Numbered from the stretch's first letter, positions 47,294 through 57,285 are shown. The stretch: 64,000 nucleotides of DNA from Peribacillus loiseleuriae (GCF_001183985.1 NZ_LFZW01000001.1:3896059-3960058); one strand, 5' to 3'. Numbers and translations are program-made. Notes: generated by a model from the letters alone, not told the origin.

Positions 47294-50200
47294 TTATTCT
47301 TGTTTTAGAATGACGTTTTCTTTTCCGATTATTTCCTCTAGTTGCATCATTATTGCCCCGTTTGGAGCGATCCAATCCCATAAAGAAAGTTGAACATAAC
47401 GGTTTTCGCTTTCATAATACAGCATGACTTTTGTCATTCCTTTGTGCTTAACCAACACCTTCTTAATTTTCCTAAGTGTATCATTTGTTTGTTTTTCTTT
47501 CGGGACTTTAATAAATAAACGCGCGGTCGATTCTGCTTTCATTTCTTGCAAGGCATCTAGTGAGTACACTTCATCCATGATCATTTGCGTTTTTCCATCA
47601 CGTACTTCGATGCGGCCTTGGACCATGATGATGCCCTCATTCTTTAGATTCACTGCACACGTTTTATACACATTTGGAAACACAATAGCTTCTAATTCAC
47701 CGGCCTCATCATTAAGTCCTAAAAACGCCATCACTTCCCCTTTTTTCGTGCGAATCGTTTTCACAGAAGAGATATAAACCCCGATTAGCACTTTATTCTC
47801 TTTTTTAACAACGGCTTCGTCAATGGATACAGCCCCAAAGTATTGAAATAGAACTTTATATCCTATGACTGGATGATCGGACAAGTACAAGCCAAGAGCC
47901 CTTTTCTCAAAAATAAGTTTATCTTCTAATCGAATAGGATCAACTTGAACATATTTCGGTTTGAGAGAGAACTCACTATTAAGGAATAAGTCAAAATCAC
48001 CATCGTTTGGATTGACTAACTCAGAATGATCAATGGCTACATCAAGGCTTGCAAATAATGTTGCCCGGTCCACCTCAAATTCGTCAAATGCCCCAGCATG
48101 TATCAGCATTTCAATGACTTTACGATTAACAACGCTCGTGGAAACACGCAAGCAAAAATCAAAGATATCCTGAAAGGGTTTTTCTTTCCTTGCTGCAAAA
48201 ATTTCCTTTAGTATCACACCACCGACGCTTTTGATTGCAGCAAGGCTATAGCGGATTCCATCCGCCTCCGATGTAAATGAATAAAAACTTTTATTGATAG
48301 AGGGAGGAAGGATTACCATTTCTTTCTTCTTCGCTTCCCTGATATATTGAGCGACTTTATCATCATTGCCAATAGCCGATGTTAACAAAGCGGACATAAA
48401 GTACGTCGGGAAATGGGCTTTCAAATAAGCAAGCTGGTAGGCAATGAAACTATAGGCAACCGCATGGCTTCTTGGAAAGCCATAGTTTGCAAAGCGGACG
48501 ATCATATCGTAAATATCATGTGCAATCTCTGCCCGGTATCCTTGCTTTACAGATCCGCTTACAAAATGATTTCGCTCTTGATCCAGAATTTCCTTTTTCT
48601 TTTTTGAAACAGCTCTGCGTAAAAGGTCTGCCTCGCCTAACGAAAACCCAGCAAGCTTAGACGCAATTTGCATGATTTGTTCTTGATAGACGATAACGCC
48701 ATATGTATCTTGCAAAATTTCTTGTAAATCATCGTGCGCATAGTCAATAGGTGCCAAACCATGCTTTCGTTCAATGAAAAGCGGAATATTATCCATAGGA
48801 CCCGGGCGATACAAAGCATTTACGGCAACAATATCTTCAAATCGAGACGGCTGCAAACGTACCAGTACTTTCGTAATTCCTTCTGATTCAAACTGAAAAA
48901 TTCCGGTTGTTTCACCTTTACTTAGAAGGGCAAACGTCTTCTCATCCTGAAGAGGAATGGTAGCCATATCGATTTTGCGCCCTGTCCCTTTCTTGATTGA
49001 ACTGGTGATATTGTCAATAAGCGTTAAATTGCGCAGTCCGAGAAAATCCATTTTCAACAGACCGATTTCCTCGAGCACATCCATTGGAAACTGAGTCAGA
49101 TGGATGCCATCATGTCCTGCTTGGATCGCGATGTTTTCTGTTAGTGGCTGATCACTTATCACAACACCGGCCGCATGAGTGGATGTATGTCGCGGGAGTC
49201 CTTCAAGCTTAATCGCCGTATCATACAAGCTTCGATTAAGCTCACTCGAATCGACAAAGTCGCGAAAACCTTTTGACTCTGCATATGCCTGCTTTAACGT
49301 TATGCCAAGTTTCACAGGTATCGTCCTAGACAATGTTTCTTGCTCTTTCGAATTCAATCCAAATACCCTTCCCGTATCGCGGAGAGCAGCTTTTGCAGCA
49401 AGTGTCCCAAAGGTAATAATTTGGGCAACATGAAATTCTCCATATTTCTTTGCAACATAGGCAATCACTTCATCACGGCGATTATCTGGAAAATCAATAT
49501 CAATATCTGGCATTGTTACCCGCTCTGGATTTAAAAAACGTTCGAACAGTAGCTGGTGCTCTAACGGATCGACATTGGTTATCGATAAAACATACGCAAC
49601 CATTGAACCTGCAGACGATCCCCTTCCAGGTCCTGTCAGGATTCCTTGCTTTTTCGCAAACTTCATAAAATCCCATACGATGAGAAAATAATCACTAAAC
49701 TTCATCGTTTTAATGACATGAAGCTCATAATGAAGACGTTCCATATATTCACTAGGCATATCTGGTCTTTTCTGTTTCAGCCCTTCTAAGCAAACTTGCT
49801 CCAGCATATCATCAGCCGTTACATCGTTCGGCACTGGGAATTTAGGCAATAACGAACGATTGAACGGGATTTCTACCTGGCATCTCTCTGCGATTTTCCA
49901 TGTATTTTCGAGTACATCTGGTACATCACTAAAAAGTTCTGTCATTTGCTCGACACTTTTTAAATAGTATTCCTGTGAAGGCAGCGTCATTCTATTTTCA
50001 TCCGAAAGCTTATTGCCATTTTTTATTCCAAGCAGCACTTCTTGGGCTAACGCATCGTTTTTTTCTAAGTAAAAGACTGGATTCGTTGCGACAACGGCAA
50101 TATTTACTTCTTTAGCAAACGTGAGAATCCGGCTATTCTCTTCATCTTGTCCTGTTGTCAAAAGGCGTTGTAAAGACAGATAAAAAGAGTCGATCCCAAA

Positions 50201-50653
50201 TAACCGTTGATACATGGCGACTGTTGCTTTTGCTTCCTCTATTCTTCCTTCCGCGAGCATAGATTCAATCTTTCCTTCATTGCCAGGGGAAATGGCAAGC
50301 AAGCCAGCTGAATACGCCTTTAGCCATTTTATCGGCAAGCCTGTCTGTGACTTTGTTTTAATCGCTGAGCTTATTTTGAGCAGATTGGAATAACCTTGGT
50401 TATCTTTGGCAAGTAAAAGGAGCGGATAGGAGGCTTCATGTTCATCTAATATATCCGCAATCAAGCCTATGATGGGCTTAATCCCTTGTTTTCTACATTC
50501 TTTATAGAAATAAGGTGCACCGTACATAACATTTCTATCAGTCAATGTTAGGCTCGTAAATCCATTCGCCTTCGCTTTTGACACAAGCTCATTTAATTTA
50601 ACCGTGCTAGTTAGCAAGCTATAAGCACTTTGTATATGAAGGTGAATACACAC
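47294..50653 (-). CDS. dnaE: DNA polymerase III subunit alpha DnaE
   Basis: 1119 residues (B. subtilis DnaE 1115). The PHP domain begins HLHIQSAYSLL; the C-family polymerase region has GPGRGSSAGSMVAYVL and PDIDIDFPDNRRDEVI with the catalytic aspartates, then LYRPGPM and a helix-hairpin-helix region. An OB-fold follows (VLIGVYISSVKTIRTKKGEVMAFLGL). No 3'-5' exonuclease insert is present, which distinguishes it from PolC. It extends primers at replication start. GTG start with GGTGGGAG upstream. Confidence 0.96.
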   Translation of the reverse strand: MCIHLHIQSAYSLLTSTVKLNELVSKAKANGFTSLTLTDRNVMYGAPYFYKECRKQGIKPIIGLIADILDEHEASYPLLLLAKDNQGYSNLLKISSAIKTKSQTGLPIKWLKAYSAGLLAISPGNEGKIESMLAEGRIEEAKATVAMYQRLFGIDSFYLSLQRLLTTGQDEENSRILTFAKEVNIAVVATNPVFYLEKNDALAQEVLLGIKNGNKLSDENRMTLPSQEYYLKSVEQMTELFSDVPDVLENTWKIAERCQVEIPFNRSLLPKFPVPNDVTADDMLEQVCLEGLKQKRPDMPSEYMERLHYELHVIKTMKFSDYFLIVWDFMKFAKKQGILTGPGRGSSAGSMVAYVLSITNVDPLEHQLLFERFLNPERVTMPDIDIDFPDNRRDEVIAYVAKKYGEFHVAQIITFGTLAAKAALRDTGRVFGLNSKEQETLSRTIPVKLGITLKQAYAESKGFRDFVDSSELNRSLYDTAIKLEGLPRHTSTHAAGVVISDQPLTENIAIQAGHDGIHLTQFPMDVLEEIGLLKMDFLGLRNLTLIDNITSSIKKGTGRKIDMATIPLQDEKTFALLSKGETTGIFQFESEGITKVLVRLQPSRFEDIVAVNALYRPGPMDNIPLFIERKHGLAPIDYAHDDLQEILQDTYGVIVYQEQIMQIASKLAGFSLGEADLLRRAVSKKKKEILDQERNHFVSGSVKQGYRAEIAHDIYDMIVRFANYGFPRSHAVAYSFIAYQLAYLKAHFPTYFMSALLTSAIGNDDKVAQYIREAKKKEMVILPPSINKSFYSFTSEADGIRYSLAAIKSVGGVILKEIFAARKEKPFQDIFDFCLRVSTSVVNRKVIEMLIHAGAFDEFEVDRATLFASLDVAIDHSELVNPNDGDFDLFLNSEFSLKPKYVQVDPIRLEDKLIFEKRALGLYLSDHPVIGYKVLFQYFGAVSIDEAVVKKENKVLIGVYISSVKTIRTKKGEVMAFLGLNDEAGELEAIVFPNVYKTCAVNLKNEGIIMVQGRIEVRDGKTQMIMDEVYSLDALQEMKAESTARLFIKVPKEKQTNDTLRKIKKVLVKHKGMTKVMLYYESENRYVQLSLWDWIAPNGAIMMQLEEIIGKENVILKQE

Positions 50654-50913
50654 GTTTCTCTCCCACCTTTATCTAGCATCTTTTCTTTATAGTATAGTGC
50701 GAAACTTCCAAAAAGGAAAATACGTTCCCATTTTTTACGTTTAAAGGTATTCATTTTGTGCAGATGACGCATAAATTCTAAATTTGACGCATTTTCGCCA
50801 ATATTCCCGCAATGTATGAGTGAAGCGACTTCTATTAGGCTACGTTGCCACACATTAGTTGTCGGTACAATGCGATTCTACCTATAGAGTTTGTTCAATT
50901 CAATTTTTCTTTA

Positions 50914-50942
50914 TCATATCAGGTTTACTCTGTCCATATAAA
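50914..50942 (+). promoter_or_regulatory. Candidate SigE promoter of ytrH-ytrI
   Basis: -35 TCATATC and -10 CATATAAA are separated by 14 bp, matching the mother-cell SigE consensus (KMATATT, 14-15 bp, CATACAMT) at 6 of 7 and 6 of 8 positions. The predicted start is about 30 bp before ytrH. The rest of the 325-bp dnaE-ytrH gap shows no gene. Confidence 0.55.
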
Positions 50943-50978
50943 TAAGAATGAAGAATTAAACGTATAAGGGTGATGGAA

Positions 50979-51314
50979 ATGAAGGAAGCTTTTTTCCCTG
51001 CATTTATTAACAGTTATTTTATTTCTCTCGGCGTATTACTTGGGGGAGCATTGATTGGTGGGCTGGCAGCATTTTTCACTGGACAAGCACCTTTGACTAT
51101 AATTAGAAATCTTGCGGATTCATTACGGATTTGGGCGATTATCGCGGCCATTGGTGGAACCTTCGATACAGTTTATTCATTTGAGCGTGGCATGCTGGAT
51201 GGAGCAACCAAAGATGTTTTCAAGCAATTTCTCCTGATTCTTTCGGCAATGGGTGGTGCCAAGACTGGATCATTACTAATCATGTGGTTCACTCAAGGTG
51301 ATCTACCATCATGA
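50979..51314 (+). CDS. ytrH: Sporulation membrane protein YtrH
   Basis: 111 residues from the third in-frame start (ATG, MKEAFFPAF) with AAGGGTG at good spacing; GTG and ATG codons at 50970 and 50973 are alternatives. Two to three membrane segments with Gly-rich stretches (LGVLLGGALIGGLAAFF, ILSAMGGAKTGSLLIMWF) match YtrH. In B. subtilis it is a SigE-dependent protein needed for normal sporulation. It overlaps ytrI by four bases. Confidence 0.9.
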   Translation: MKEAFFPAFINSYFISLGVLLGGALIGGLAAFFTGQAPLTIIRNLADSLRIWAIIAAIGGTFDTVYSFERGMLDGATKDVFKQFLLILSAMGGAKTGSLLIMWFTQGDLPS

Positions 51315-51811
51315 GAATTCCTCCTCTTTATCAAAAGGCTACATGGCAGCGTTTTTTTGTCGGTGTTGTGATTGGATCGCTGATCAGCTGGTTTGTTTTT
51401 CTGTACATGCATGGAGTGCTTCAAGAAAAACAAATCAATAAAATTCATAAGCAAAGTTTGCTCATCCATGATATGTCGAAAAAAATGGAAATATGGGAAA
51501 AAGATTATAATCGATTGAATAAAGAAGCCGAAAAAAAGCTTCTGATTGAAGATGTGAAAGTAGTGGTTTTAAACGGCAAACAATATCATCTTGATTTACT
51601 GAGTGTAGCTGAGGCGGAAGAAGTCATTGAAGACGATTTAACCTCTTTGATAGCAAAAGAGGTTGAAACAGTTTATAAAAGCAAAACCCTTTTGAAAAAG
51701 TCGATCGAAAACAAAACCATTGAAATAAACAAGAAACGCTACCGCCTTGAAGTCGTTGAAATTTTCTTCTATACGACGATGAATATTGAAGTGAAGCTGC
51801 ACCGACAATAA
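51311..51811 (+). CDS. ytrI: Sporulation membrane protein YtrI
   Basis: 166 residues. One N-terminal membrane segment (FFVGVVIGSLISWFVFLYM, about 14-33) with the short basic N terminus inside, then a coiled, lysine-rich region and a small alpha/beta end (KRYRLEVVEIFFYTTMNIEVKL). It matches YtrI by size and by coupling to ytrH (ATGA overlap). A mother-cell sporulation role comes from B. subtilis. A bidirectional terminator follows, shared with nrnA. Confidence 0.88.
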   Translation: MRIPPLYQKATWQRFFVGVVIGSLISWFVFLYMHGVLQEKQINKIHKQSLLIHDMSKKMEIWEKDYNRLNKEAEKKLLIEDVKVVVLNGKQYHLDLLSVAEAEEVIEDDLTSLIAKEVETVYKSKTLLKKSIENKTIEINKKRYRLEVVEIFFYTTMNIEVKLHRQ

Positions 51812-51818
51812 TGAACGG

Positions 51819-51850
51819 AAAGGGTCTGACTCTTCTAATCGACCCTTTTC
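51819..51850. terminator. Bidirectional terminator between ytrI and nrnA
   Basis: Arms AAAGGGTC and GACCCTTT around a 15-base loop beginning TGAC, with TTCCC after. The GGGTCTGAC start resembles the GGTCWGACC repeat family, but only the outer arm is shared. Confidence 0.75.
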
Positions 51851-51865
51851 CCATTATGCACAATT

Positions 51866-52807
51866 TTAGTGACCCAAATGGACCACCTCTTCTAAGTCGC
51901 GAATGACATCTTCTGCTTCATTCCAGGAATAAATCGAAGCTCCAGCCGCCATTGGATGTCCACCACCATTGTAACGCTTCGCAACTCCATTAATGACGGG
52001 ACCTTTAGAGCGCAGTCGAACCCGGATTTCTTTTTCTTCCTCAATGAAAAACACCCATGCTTTAAGCCCTTTAACCGATCCTAGCGCACTAACGAGCAAT
52101 GAAGCATCCGCAGGTGTTGCCTTAAATTGATTTAGAATTTCCTTCGTGATCGCCATTTTCCCAACGCCGCTTGTGAGAATTTCAAAATGCTGTAGCACAT
52201 AGCCGTTCAGGCGCACAATCTTTTCTTCCACATCGTACATTGCTGTAAACAGCTCAGGTCTACTAAAGGCATAATGAATAAGCTCACCGGCGTAGAGGAA
52301 GGTTTTTTCAGACGTGCTTGGATATAAAAAGCGCCCCGTATCTCCTACCATTCCTGCAAACAGCAGTCGGGCAGCTTCATCATTCATTTTCAACCCTTTA
52401 TCCTTTCCAAACAAATAAAACTCATAAATCATTTCACTTGTCGAACTTGCATGCGTATCCACCCAACGGAAATCTCCATACCTGTCATCATTCGGATGGT
52501 GGTCGATTTTGATCATTTTATCGCCTAGGCGATAACGTTCATCACAAATTCGTTCCACATTGGCCGTATCACATACAATGACAAGCGCACCTTTATATGT
52601 ATCATCATTTATCGTATCTAATCTTCTTAAGTAATTCAGCGATGCTTCTTCCTGTCCGACTGTGTAAATATTTTTCTCGGGAAAGGAAGTTTTTAGGATT
52701 TCTGCTAGTCCTCCTTGTGATCCGTATGCATCTGGATCTGGCCGAACGTGGCGGTGGATAATAATAGTCTCATATGCTCTTATTACTTCTAAAATTTCTG
52801 CAGTCAT
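51866..52807 (-). CDS. nrnA: Bifunctional oligoribonuclease and PAP phosphatase NrnA
   Basis: 313 residues, DHH family type 1. Metal motifs: HRHVRPDPDAYGSQGG, CDTANVERI, IDHHPNDDRYG and GDTGRF. The C-terminal DHHA1 domain ends with the nucleotide-binding YNGGGHPMAAGAS. It degrades nano-RNA and hydrolyses 3'-phosphoadenosine 5'-phosphate to AMP. AAAGGAGAATCTA before ATG. The context with ytpI, ytoI and ytrHI is the same as B. subtilis ytqI. Confidence 0.96.
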   Translation of the reverse strand: MTAEILEVIRAYETIIIHRHVRPDPDAYGSQGGLAEILKTSFPEKNIYTVGQEEASLNYLRRLDTINDDTYKGALVIVCDTANVERICDERYRLGDKMIKIDHHPNDDRYGDFRWVDTHASSTSEMIYEFYLFGKDKGLKMNDEAARLLFAGMVGDTGRFLYPSTSEKTFLYAGELIHYAFSRPELFTAMYDVEEKIVRLNGYVLQHFEILTSGVGKMAITKEILNQFKATPADASLLVSALGSVKGLKAWVFFIEEEKEIRVRLRSKGPVINGVAKRYNGGGHPMAAGASIYSWNEAEDVIRDLEEVVHLGH

Positions 52808-53007
52808 TAGATTCTCCTTTATTACTTGTCTTATATGGTTATTCTACTCTATAATTTATTCTCTCCACCAAGTCAAAATCCCTTCATTCATTATATAGTA
52901 CAGGGAAATTAAGGTGGATATCTATCACTGAAACCGTTACAATAAAGGAAACTTTATTAGCATGAATACCTTTTATGAAGAAGCTTGAAAATGGAGGATT
53001 AAGACTT

Positions 53008-53301
53008 ATGATACCACTTGTAGCGATTATTTTGGTTTCTCTTGCTTTTTATGTGTTTTATAAAATAAAAGCATTTCGAACTCGTTTGCCAATGGAGAAG
53101 AAATGGCTGAAAGGCAAATCGTCCATAGCATTGGGAGCATTTGTTGCCACTTACGGAATCAATCAGCTCATTCTGTTTCACACGACTACGACCTTTATTA
53201 TTGGCGCAATCTTTATCGTTATTGGTGGAGTAAGCATTTGGGGTGGATTTAAAGTATACAAGCATTTTTTGCCGTTAGCGATTGAAGAAGCAGAGCAATA
53301 A
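53008..53301 (+). CDS. ytpI: YtpI family membrane protein
   Basis: 97 residues from the ATG at 53008 with GGAGGATTAAG upstream; earlier in-frame ATG lacks this. Three membrane segments (PLVAIILVSLAFYVFYKIK, IALGAFVATYGINQLILF, IIGAIFIVIGGVSIWGGF) match YtpI. Function unknown. It is followed by a GGTCAGACC repeat acting as a shared terminator with ytoI. Confidence 0.85.
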   Translation: MIPLVAIILVSLAFYVFYKIKAFRTRLPMEKKWLKGKSSIALGAFVATYGINQLILFHTTTTFIIGAIFIVIGGVSIWGGFKVYKHFLPLAIEEAEQ

Positions 53302-53347
53302 AAATAGCACAAGCGCTTGAAGGTAGATAAGAAGATGTTCCATCAAG

Positions 53348-53441
53348 AAAAGGTCAGACCTCGCATTCATAATATACAGTTCAAACGAAGCGTAAATACC
53401 ACTATGAACTGTGTATAGAATGCGGGGTCAGACCCTTTTTT
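53348..53441. repeat. GGTCAGACC inverted repeat, copy 2
   Basis: Outer arms AAAAGGTCAGACC and GGTCAGACCCTTTT pair with one A-A mismatch. Inner arms CGCATTC/GAATGCG and ACAGTTC/GAACTGT give a cruciform-like stem about 38 bp long with a 24-base loop. It lies between convergent ytpI and ytoI and ends in six T. Confidence 0.85.
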
Positions 53442-53530
53442 AGGACATTTTCTTCTTATCTAGATAAAGTATACGTTTTTTTCAATGGATTTTGATCACT
53501 AGCGCAAGTAGCCTACACTTTTCCTATCAT

Positions 53531-54859
53531 TTATGATCTGTCAAGTAATTGGCACGTCATTATCGCTTTACCGACCAATTTCCCTTCGTTGAATACTTCT
53601 ACATCCACTTTACCGAATTTGCGACCCACTTCAAGAACGCGCGGATGAATATCTAGCACGCTATCCATTTGAACCGGTTTGATGAAGTATATCGTCATAT
53701 TTTCTACCACCAAATCGCCCCGTTTATAGCTTCTGAGTGCTCGATTCGCGGAATCTGTCACAAGTGTCGTAAAAACGCCTGCTGAAATTGTTCCTAAATA
53801 ATTGGTCATTTGCGGGGTCACTTCATACTGATAGGTTTCTTCACCTTTGCCCCCGCTACCATTCATCACAAGCTGACTTGTAATCGTATCATCAATCGTT
53901 TCTCCGACCTGTGGCTGTCTCTGGCTCATTTGCAATGCTTTCAGAACGTCTTGACGAGTGACAATTCCTTGGAGCACATGATAATCATTTACGACAGGGA
54001 GTTGTTCGATACCTTCCCAAACCATCATGTGAGCGGATGAAGCAACACTTGTTTTCATGCCGACCGTCATTGGATTCTTCGTCATGACTTTATCAATGGA
54101 CACTTCTTCTTCCTGAGCCAGAACATCCTTTGATGTAATCATCCCTTGCACCTTCATATTGGTGTCCACAACAGGAAATCTACTGTGCCTCGTATCTCGA
54201 TTAAGCTTGAGCCAATCGCTAATTTTGTCGCCTATTTTTAAGAAAGTCGTTTCATGAACGGGCATTAAGATATCTTCAACAAGCAGGATTTCTTTTTTTA
54301 TTAATTGGTCATAAATGGCCCGGTTAATCATCGTAGCCACTGTAAATGTATCATAGCTTGTAGAGATAATCGGCCGCTGTAGCTGGTCGGCGAGCTTCTT
54401 CGTATCATCTTCCGCATCAAATCCTCCGGTGATCAATACAGCTGCCCCTGCCCGTAATGCTTGGTCATGTGCCTGAGTCCGGTTCCCGACAATTAACAAA
54501 TCTCCTGGTCCTGTATATCGCATCATCGCCTCAAGCTTCATCGCACCAATCACGAATTTGTTCAATGTTTTATGAAGACCTTCGCGTCCGCCCAATACTT
54601 GTCCGTCCACAATATTGACAACTTCAGCAAAGGTCAGCTTTTCAATATTCTCTTTCTTCTTTCTCTCAATCCGAATCGTGCCAACCCGTTCGATTGAGCT
54701 GACATATCCTTGGTTCTCTGCTTCCTTAATGGCCCGGTATGCTGTTCCTTCACTTACACTTAAAGCCTTCGCAATTTGACGTACGGATATCTTTTTACCG
54801 ACCGGTAGTCCATCTATATGTTTTAAAATTTGCTCATGCTTCGTTGCCAAGCTCTTCAC
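53531..54859 (-). CDS. ytoI: CBS, DRTGG and hot-dog domain protein YtoI
   Basis: 442 residues. Order: N-terminal helix-turn-helix (IRQIAKALSVSEGTAYRAIKEA, about 22-45), DRTGG domain (about 75-180), a CBS pair (about 195-315, SRFPVVDTNMKVQGMITSKDVL and QLPVVNDYHVLQGIVTRQDVL) and a C-terminal hot-dog thioesterase-like fold (about 335-440). It probably binds an adenine nucleotide or acyl-CoA and acts on transcription; its targets are unknown. Gene order matches B. subtilis ytoI-ytpI-nrnA. GTG start at 54859; a TTG nine bases downstream is possible. Confidence 0.93.
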   Translation of the reverse strand: MKSLATKHEQILKHIDGLPVGKKISVRQIAKALSVSEGTAYRAIKEAENQGYVSSIERVGTIRIERKKKENIEKLTFAEVVNIVDGQVLGGREGLHKTLNKFVIGAMKLEAMMRYTGPGDLLIVGNRTQAHDQALRAGAAVLITGGFDAEDDTKKLADQLQRPIISTSYDTFTVATMINRAIYDQLIKKEILLVEDILMPVHETTFLKIGDKISDWLKLNRDTRHSRFPVVDTNMKVQGMITSKDVLAQEEEVSIDKVMTKNPMTVGMKTSVASSAHMMVWEGIEQLPVVNDYHVLQGIVTRQDVLKALQMSQRQPQVGETIDDTITSQLVMNGSGGKGEETYQYEVTPQMTNYLGTISAGVFTTLVTDSANRALRSYKRGDLVVENMTIYFIKPVQMDSVLDIHPRVLEVGRKFGKVDVEVFNEGKLVGKAIMTCQLLDRS

Positions 54860-54918
54860 CCTTTTCCCAATCTTCCTACTTTCATTATAAGGTGAATGTA
54901 CGTGCTATTCAAACGCAA

Positions 54919-55152
54919 CTATTGATAATAATGAATTCTTTTCTTTATTTTCATAGATTGCTTGTGCTTTTTTCCTTTTTTCGGGGAATATAAAATGCCT
55001 GTTAAATTCCCGGCGATTGCAAACAAAGCAAATAACAACCAAGTAACAGAAAATAGTGACTCCAATCCGCCAGTTGCCAGCGAAAGTCTTGGTACCGCAT
55101 AGTACAGCATAACACCGCATAGAAGCAAACAAAGTAATAATCTTTGTTTCAT
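54919..55152 (-). CDS. Small two-segment membrane protein, function unknown
   Basis: 77 residues from the ATG with a very strong GGGGGAGGGG site. Two membrane helices (LLLCLLLCGVMLYYAV, LFSVTWLLFALFAIAGNLTG) and a basic tail (SPKKGKKHKQSMKIKKR). I do not recognise the family. The strong ribosome site, the Lys-rich cytoplasmic tail and the position between ytoI and ytkL support a real gene. Confidence 0.7.
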   Translation of the reverse strand: MKQRLLLCLLLCGVMLYYAVPRLSLATGGLESLFSVTWLLFALFAIAGNLTGILYSPKKGKKHKQSMKIKKRIHYYQ

Positions 55153-55280
55153 GACAATCCCCTCCCCCACTGTTCCTTGCCTACATTGTATGCAAAGTAA
55201 ACTGGAAAAAGACGTAAGGGAAGCCCCTAAATCAAATATCTCGTCCAAAAGATTATAAAGTGAAACTTTGTTTGAAAGAA

Positions 55281-55964
55281 TTAAAGCTCAATAAAATCTC
55301 CTCGTTCAAGCACTTTTCCATTCCCTGCTTTCAGTAAAGCGAGAAATTTCTGCGGGTCCTGCTTGATTGGCGGAAACGTATTATAATGAATCGGAACAAC
55401 CTGTTTCGCCTGTAAGTATTCGGCCGCCAGTGCTGCATCTTCAGGCCCCATTGTAAAATTATCCCCAATAGGTAAAAAGGCAAGATCAATTGGATGGCGT
55501 TCGCCAATCAATTTCATGTCGGAAAATAAAGCAGTATCTCCAGCATGATAGACCGTTTTTCCTTCTGCTGTAAACAAGACGCCACTAGGCATACCCAGAT
55601 ATATAATCTGTCCTTCATTTGTGATAAAGCTATTGCTATGAAAGGCAGTTGTCAACTTAACTTTGCCAAATTCAAACTCATATGCCCCGCCAATATTCAT
55701 GCCATGTGTCCGTTTGACGCCTTGCGTGCTAAGGTAATGGGCCATCTCAGCGGAACCAATCACAAGTGCATCGTGTTTTCTCGCTAGCTCCACTGTATCA
55801 CCAAGATGGTCCCCATGCCCATGTGTTAAAATAATGACATCAGGATGAACATCCTCTACTTTTAAATCGGTCTGTCCGTTTCCATTAATGAATGGATCAA
55901 ACAAAACCGTCGTCCCCTTCGTATTAATCATCACTACGGAATGTCCGTGAAAAGATATTTTCAA
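55281..55964 (-). CDS. ytkL: UPF0173 metal-dependent hydrolase YtkL
   Basis: 227 residues from the TTG at 55964 with AAGGGAGCT upstream, the same length as B. subtilis YtkL; the open frame continues 26 codons further without support. Metallo-beta-lactamase fold with [19 protein letters not shown] and a C-terminal [10 protein letters not shown]. The substrate is unknown. It is preceded divergently by the Xaa-Pro peptidase gene. Confidence 0.93.
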   Translation of the reverse strand: MKISFHGHSVVMINTKGTTVLFDPFINGNGQTDLKVEDVHPDVIILTHGHGDHLGDTVELARKHDALVIGSAEMAHYLSTQGVKRTHGMNIGGAYEFEFGKVKLTTAFHSNSFITNEGQIIYLGMPSGVLFTAEGKTVYHAGDTALFSDMKLIGERHPIDLAFLPIGDNFTMGPEDAALAAEYLQAKQVVPIHYNTFPPIKQDPQKFLALLKAGNGKVLERGDFIEL

Positions 55965-56187
55965 AATAAGAGCTCCCTTCAAACAATATTTCTCAACTAA
56001 ACTACATTCGCTCTTCGTTCCCATTCTCCTTTTATTAATCACTTTTCTTTATTAGTTGCCCTTCTTTCAAGATCGTAAACCTTATTTTCCAAACGACTAT
56101 TCCTATTCCAAAATAGTTTACTTTGCTTTTTATTATTGATAAGGTTGATACAGATACTGACGATTTTACTACTGGAGGCAATAAAAG

Positions 56188-57285
56188 ATGAATACAAAAT
56201 TAACTGTATTAACCCAATGGATACAAACAAGTGGACTGGATGCTGCTTTGATTACAGCTCCAGATAATGTGTTTTATTTGAGCGGCTTCTTGAGCGACCC
56301 ACACGAAAGACTGCTTGCATTGGCTGTTTTCCCAAAAGCTGAACCAATCCTTGTTTGCCCTAAAATGGAAACGGAAGATGCGAAGCGTTCAGGTTGGACA
56401 GGGGAAATTATCGGCTACACGGATATTGAAGATCCTTGGGAAGAAATTAAACAAGCAGTAGACCGTCGTTCGGTAAATGTAAAAAGGCTTGCCATTGAAA
56501 AAGAACATTTAAATGTGGAACGACTAGAAAAAGTCCAAATGATTTTCTCCGTTCCTGAACTAGTAGCGGCTGAGGAGAAGCTGCGGGAACTTCGCATGGT
56601 TAAAACAGAAGATGAAATGGCAAAAATTCGTGAAGCGTGCCGTCTTGCTGATTACGCGATCGAAATTGGGGTATCAGAGATTAAAGAAGGCAAAACGGAA
56701 ATGGAAATTCTTGCTGCGATTGAATATGAAATGAAAAAAGCAGGCGTACAGGATATGTCATTTTCAACCATGGTACTAACGGGTGCCAATGCAGCGTCTC
56801 CACATGGAACACCTGGATCTACGAAAGTTAAGCGCGGTGATTTTGTTCTGTTTGACTTAGGTGTTGTCTACGAAGGCTATTGCTCCGACATTACCCGAAC
56901 AGTTGCATATGGAGACATTTCAGACAAGCAACGGGAAATTTATGAAACAGTTCTAAAAGCAGAGGAAGCAGCGATTGCAGCAAGTAAACCTGGTGTTTCA
57001 TGCGCCGAAATCGATTTAACGGCTCGCAACATCATTCGTGACAAAGGGTATGGAGAATATTTCCCTCATCGCCTTGGTCATGGCTTAGGAATCAGTGTAC
57101 ACGAATTTCCTTCCTTAACTGAAACAAACCCGCTTCTTTTGAAACCAGGTATGGTCTATACAATTGAACCTGGCATTTACGTGCCAAATGTTGCTGGTGT
57201 TCGAATTGAAGACGATATATATGTAACTGAAACCGGGGCAGAAGTGTTAACCAAATATCCGAAAACGCTGCAAATCATCAAGTAA
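56188..57285 (+). CDS. Xaa-Pro dipeptidase/aminopeptidase P family peptidase
   Basis: 365 residues, M24B family. The N-terminal creatinase-like domain (1-130) is followed by the pita-bread domain. Metal ligands are visible: two Asp in DLGVVYEGYCSDITRTV, His in HRLGHGLGISVHE, Glu in TIEPGIYV and Glu in GVRIEDDIYV. It would release the residue before proline from peptides in the cytoplasm. It is YkvY/PepQ-like in length. Ribosome site GGAGGCAATAAAAG. Confidence 0.92.
   Translation: MNTKLTVLTQWIQTSGLDAALITAPDNVFYLSGFLSDPHERLLALAVFPKAEPILVCPKMETEDAKRSGWTGEIIGYTDIEDPWEEIKQAVDRRSVNVKRLAIEKEHLNVERLEKVQMIFSVPELVAAEEKLRELRMVKTEDEMAKIREACRLADYAIEIGVSEIKEGKTEMEILAAIEYEMKKAGVQDMSFSTMVLTGANAASPHGTPGSTKVKRGDFVLFDLGVVYEGYCSDITRTVAYGDISDKQREIYETVLKAEEAAIAASKPGVSCAEIDLTARNIIRDKGYGEYFPHRLGHGLGISVHEFPSLTETNPLLLKPGMVYTIEPGIYVPNVAGVRIEDDIYVTETGAEVLTKYPKTLQIIK

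Noticed and set aside
50611..50853. 80-codon minus-strand frame upstream of dnaE
   Set aside because: It ends inside the start of dnaE in another frame, has no ribosome site and no protein-like pattern.
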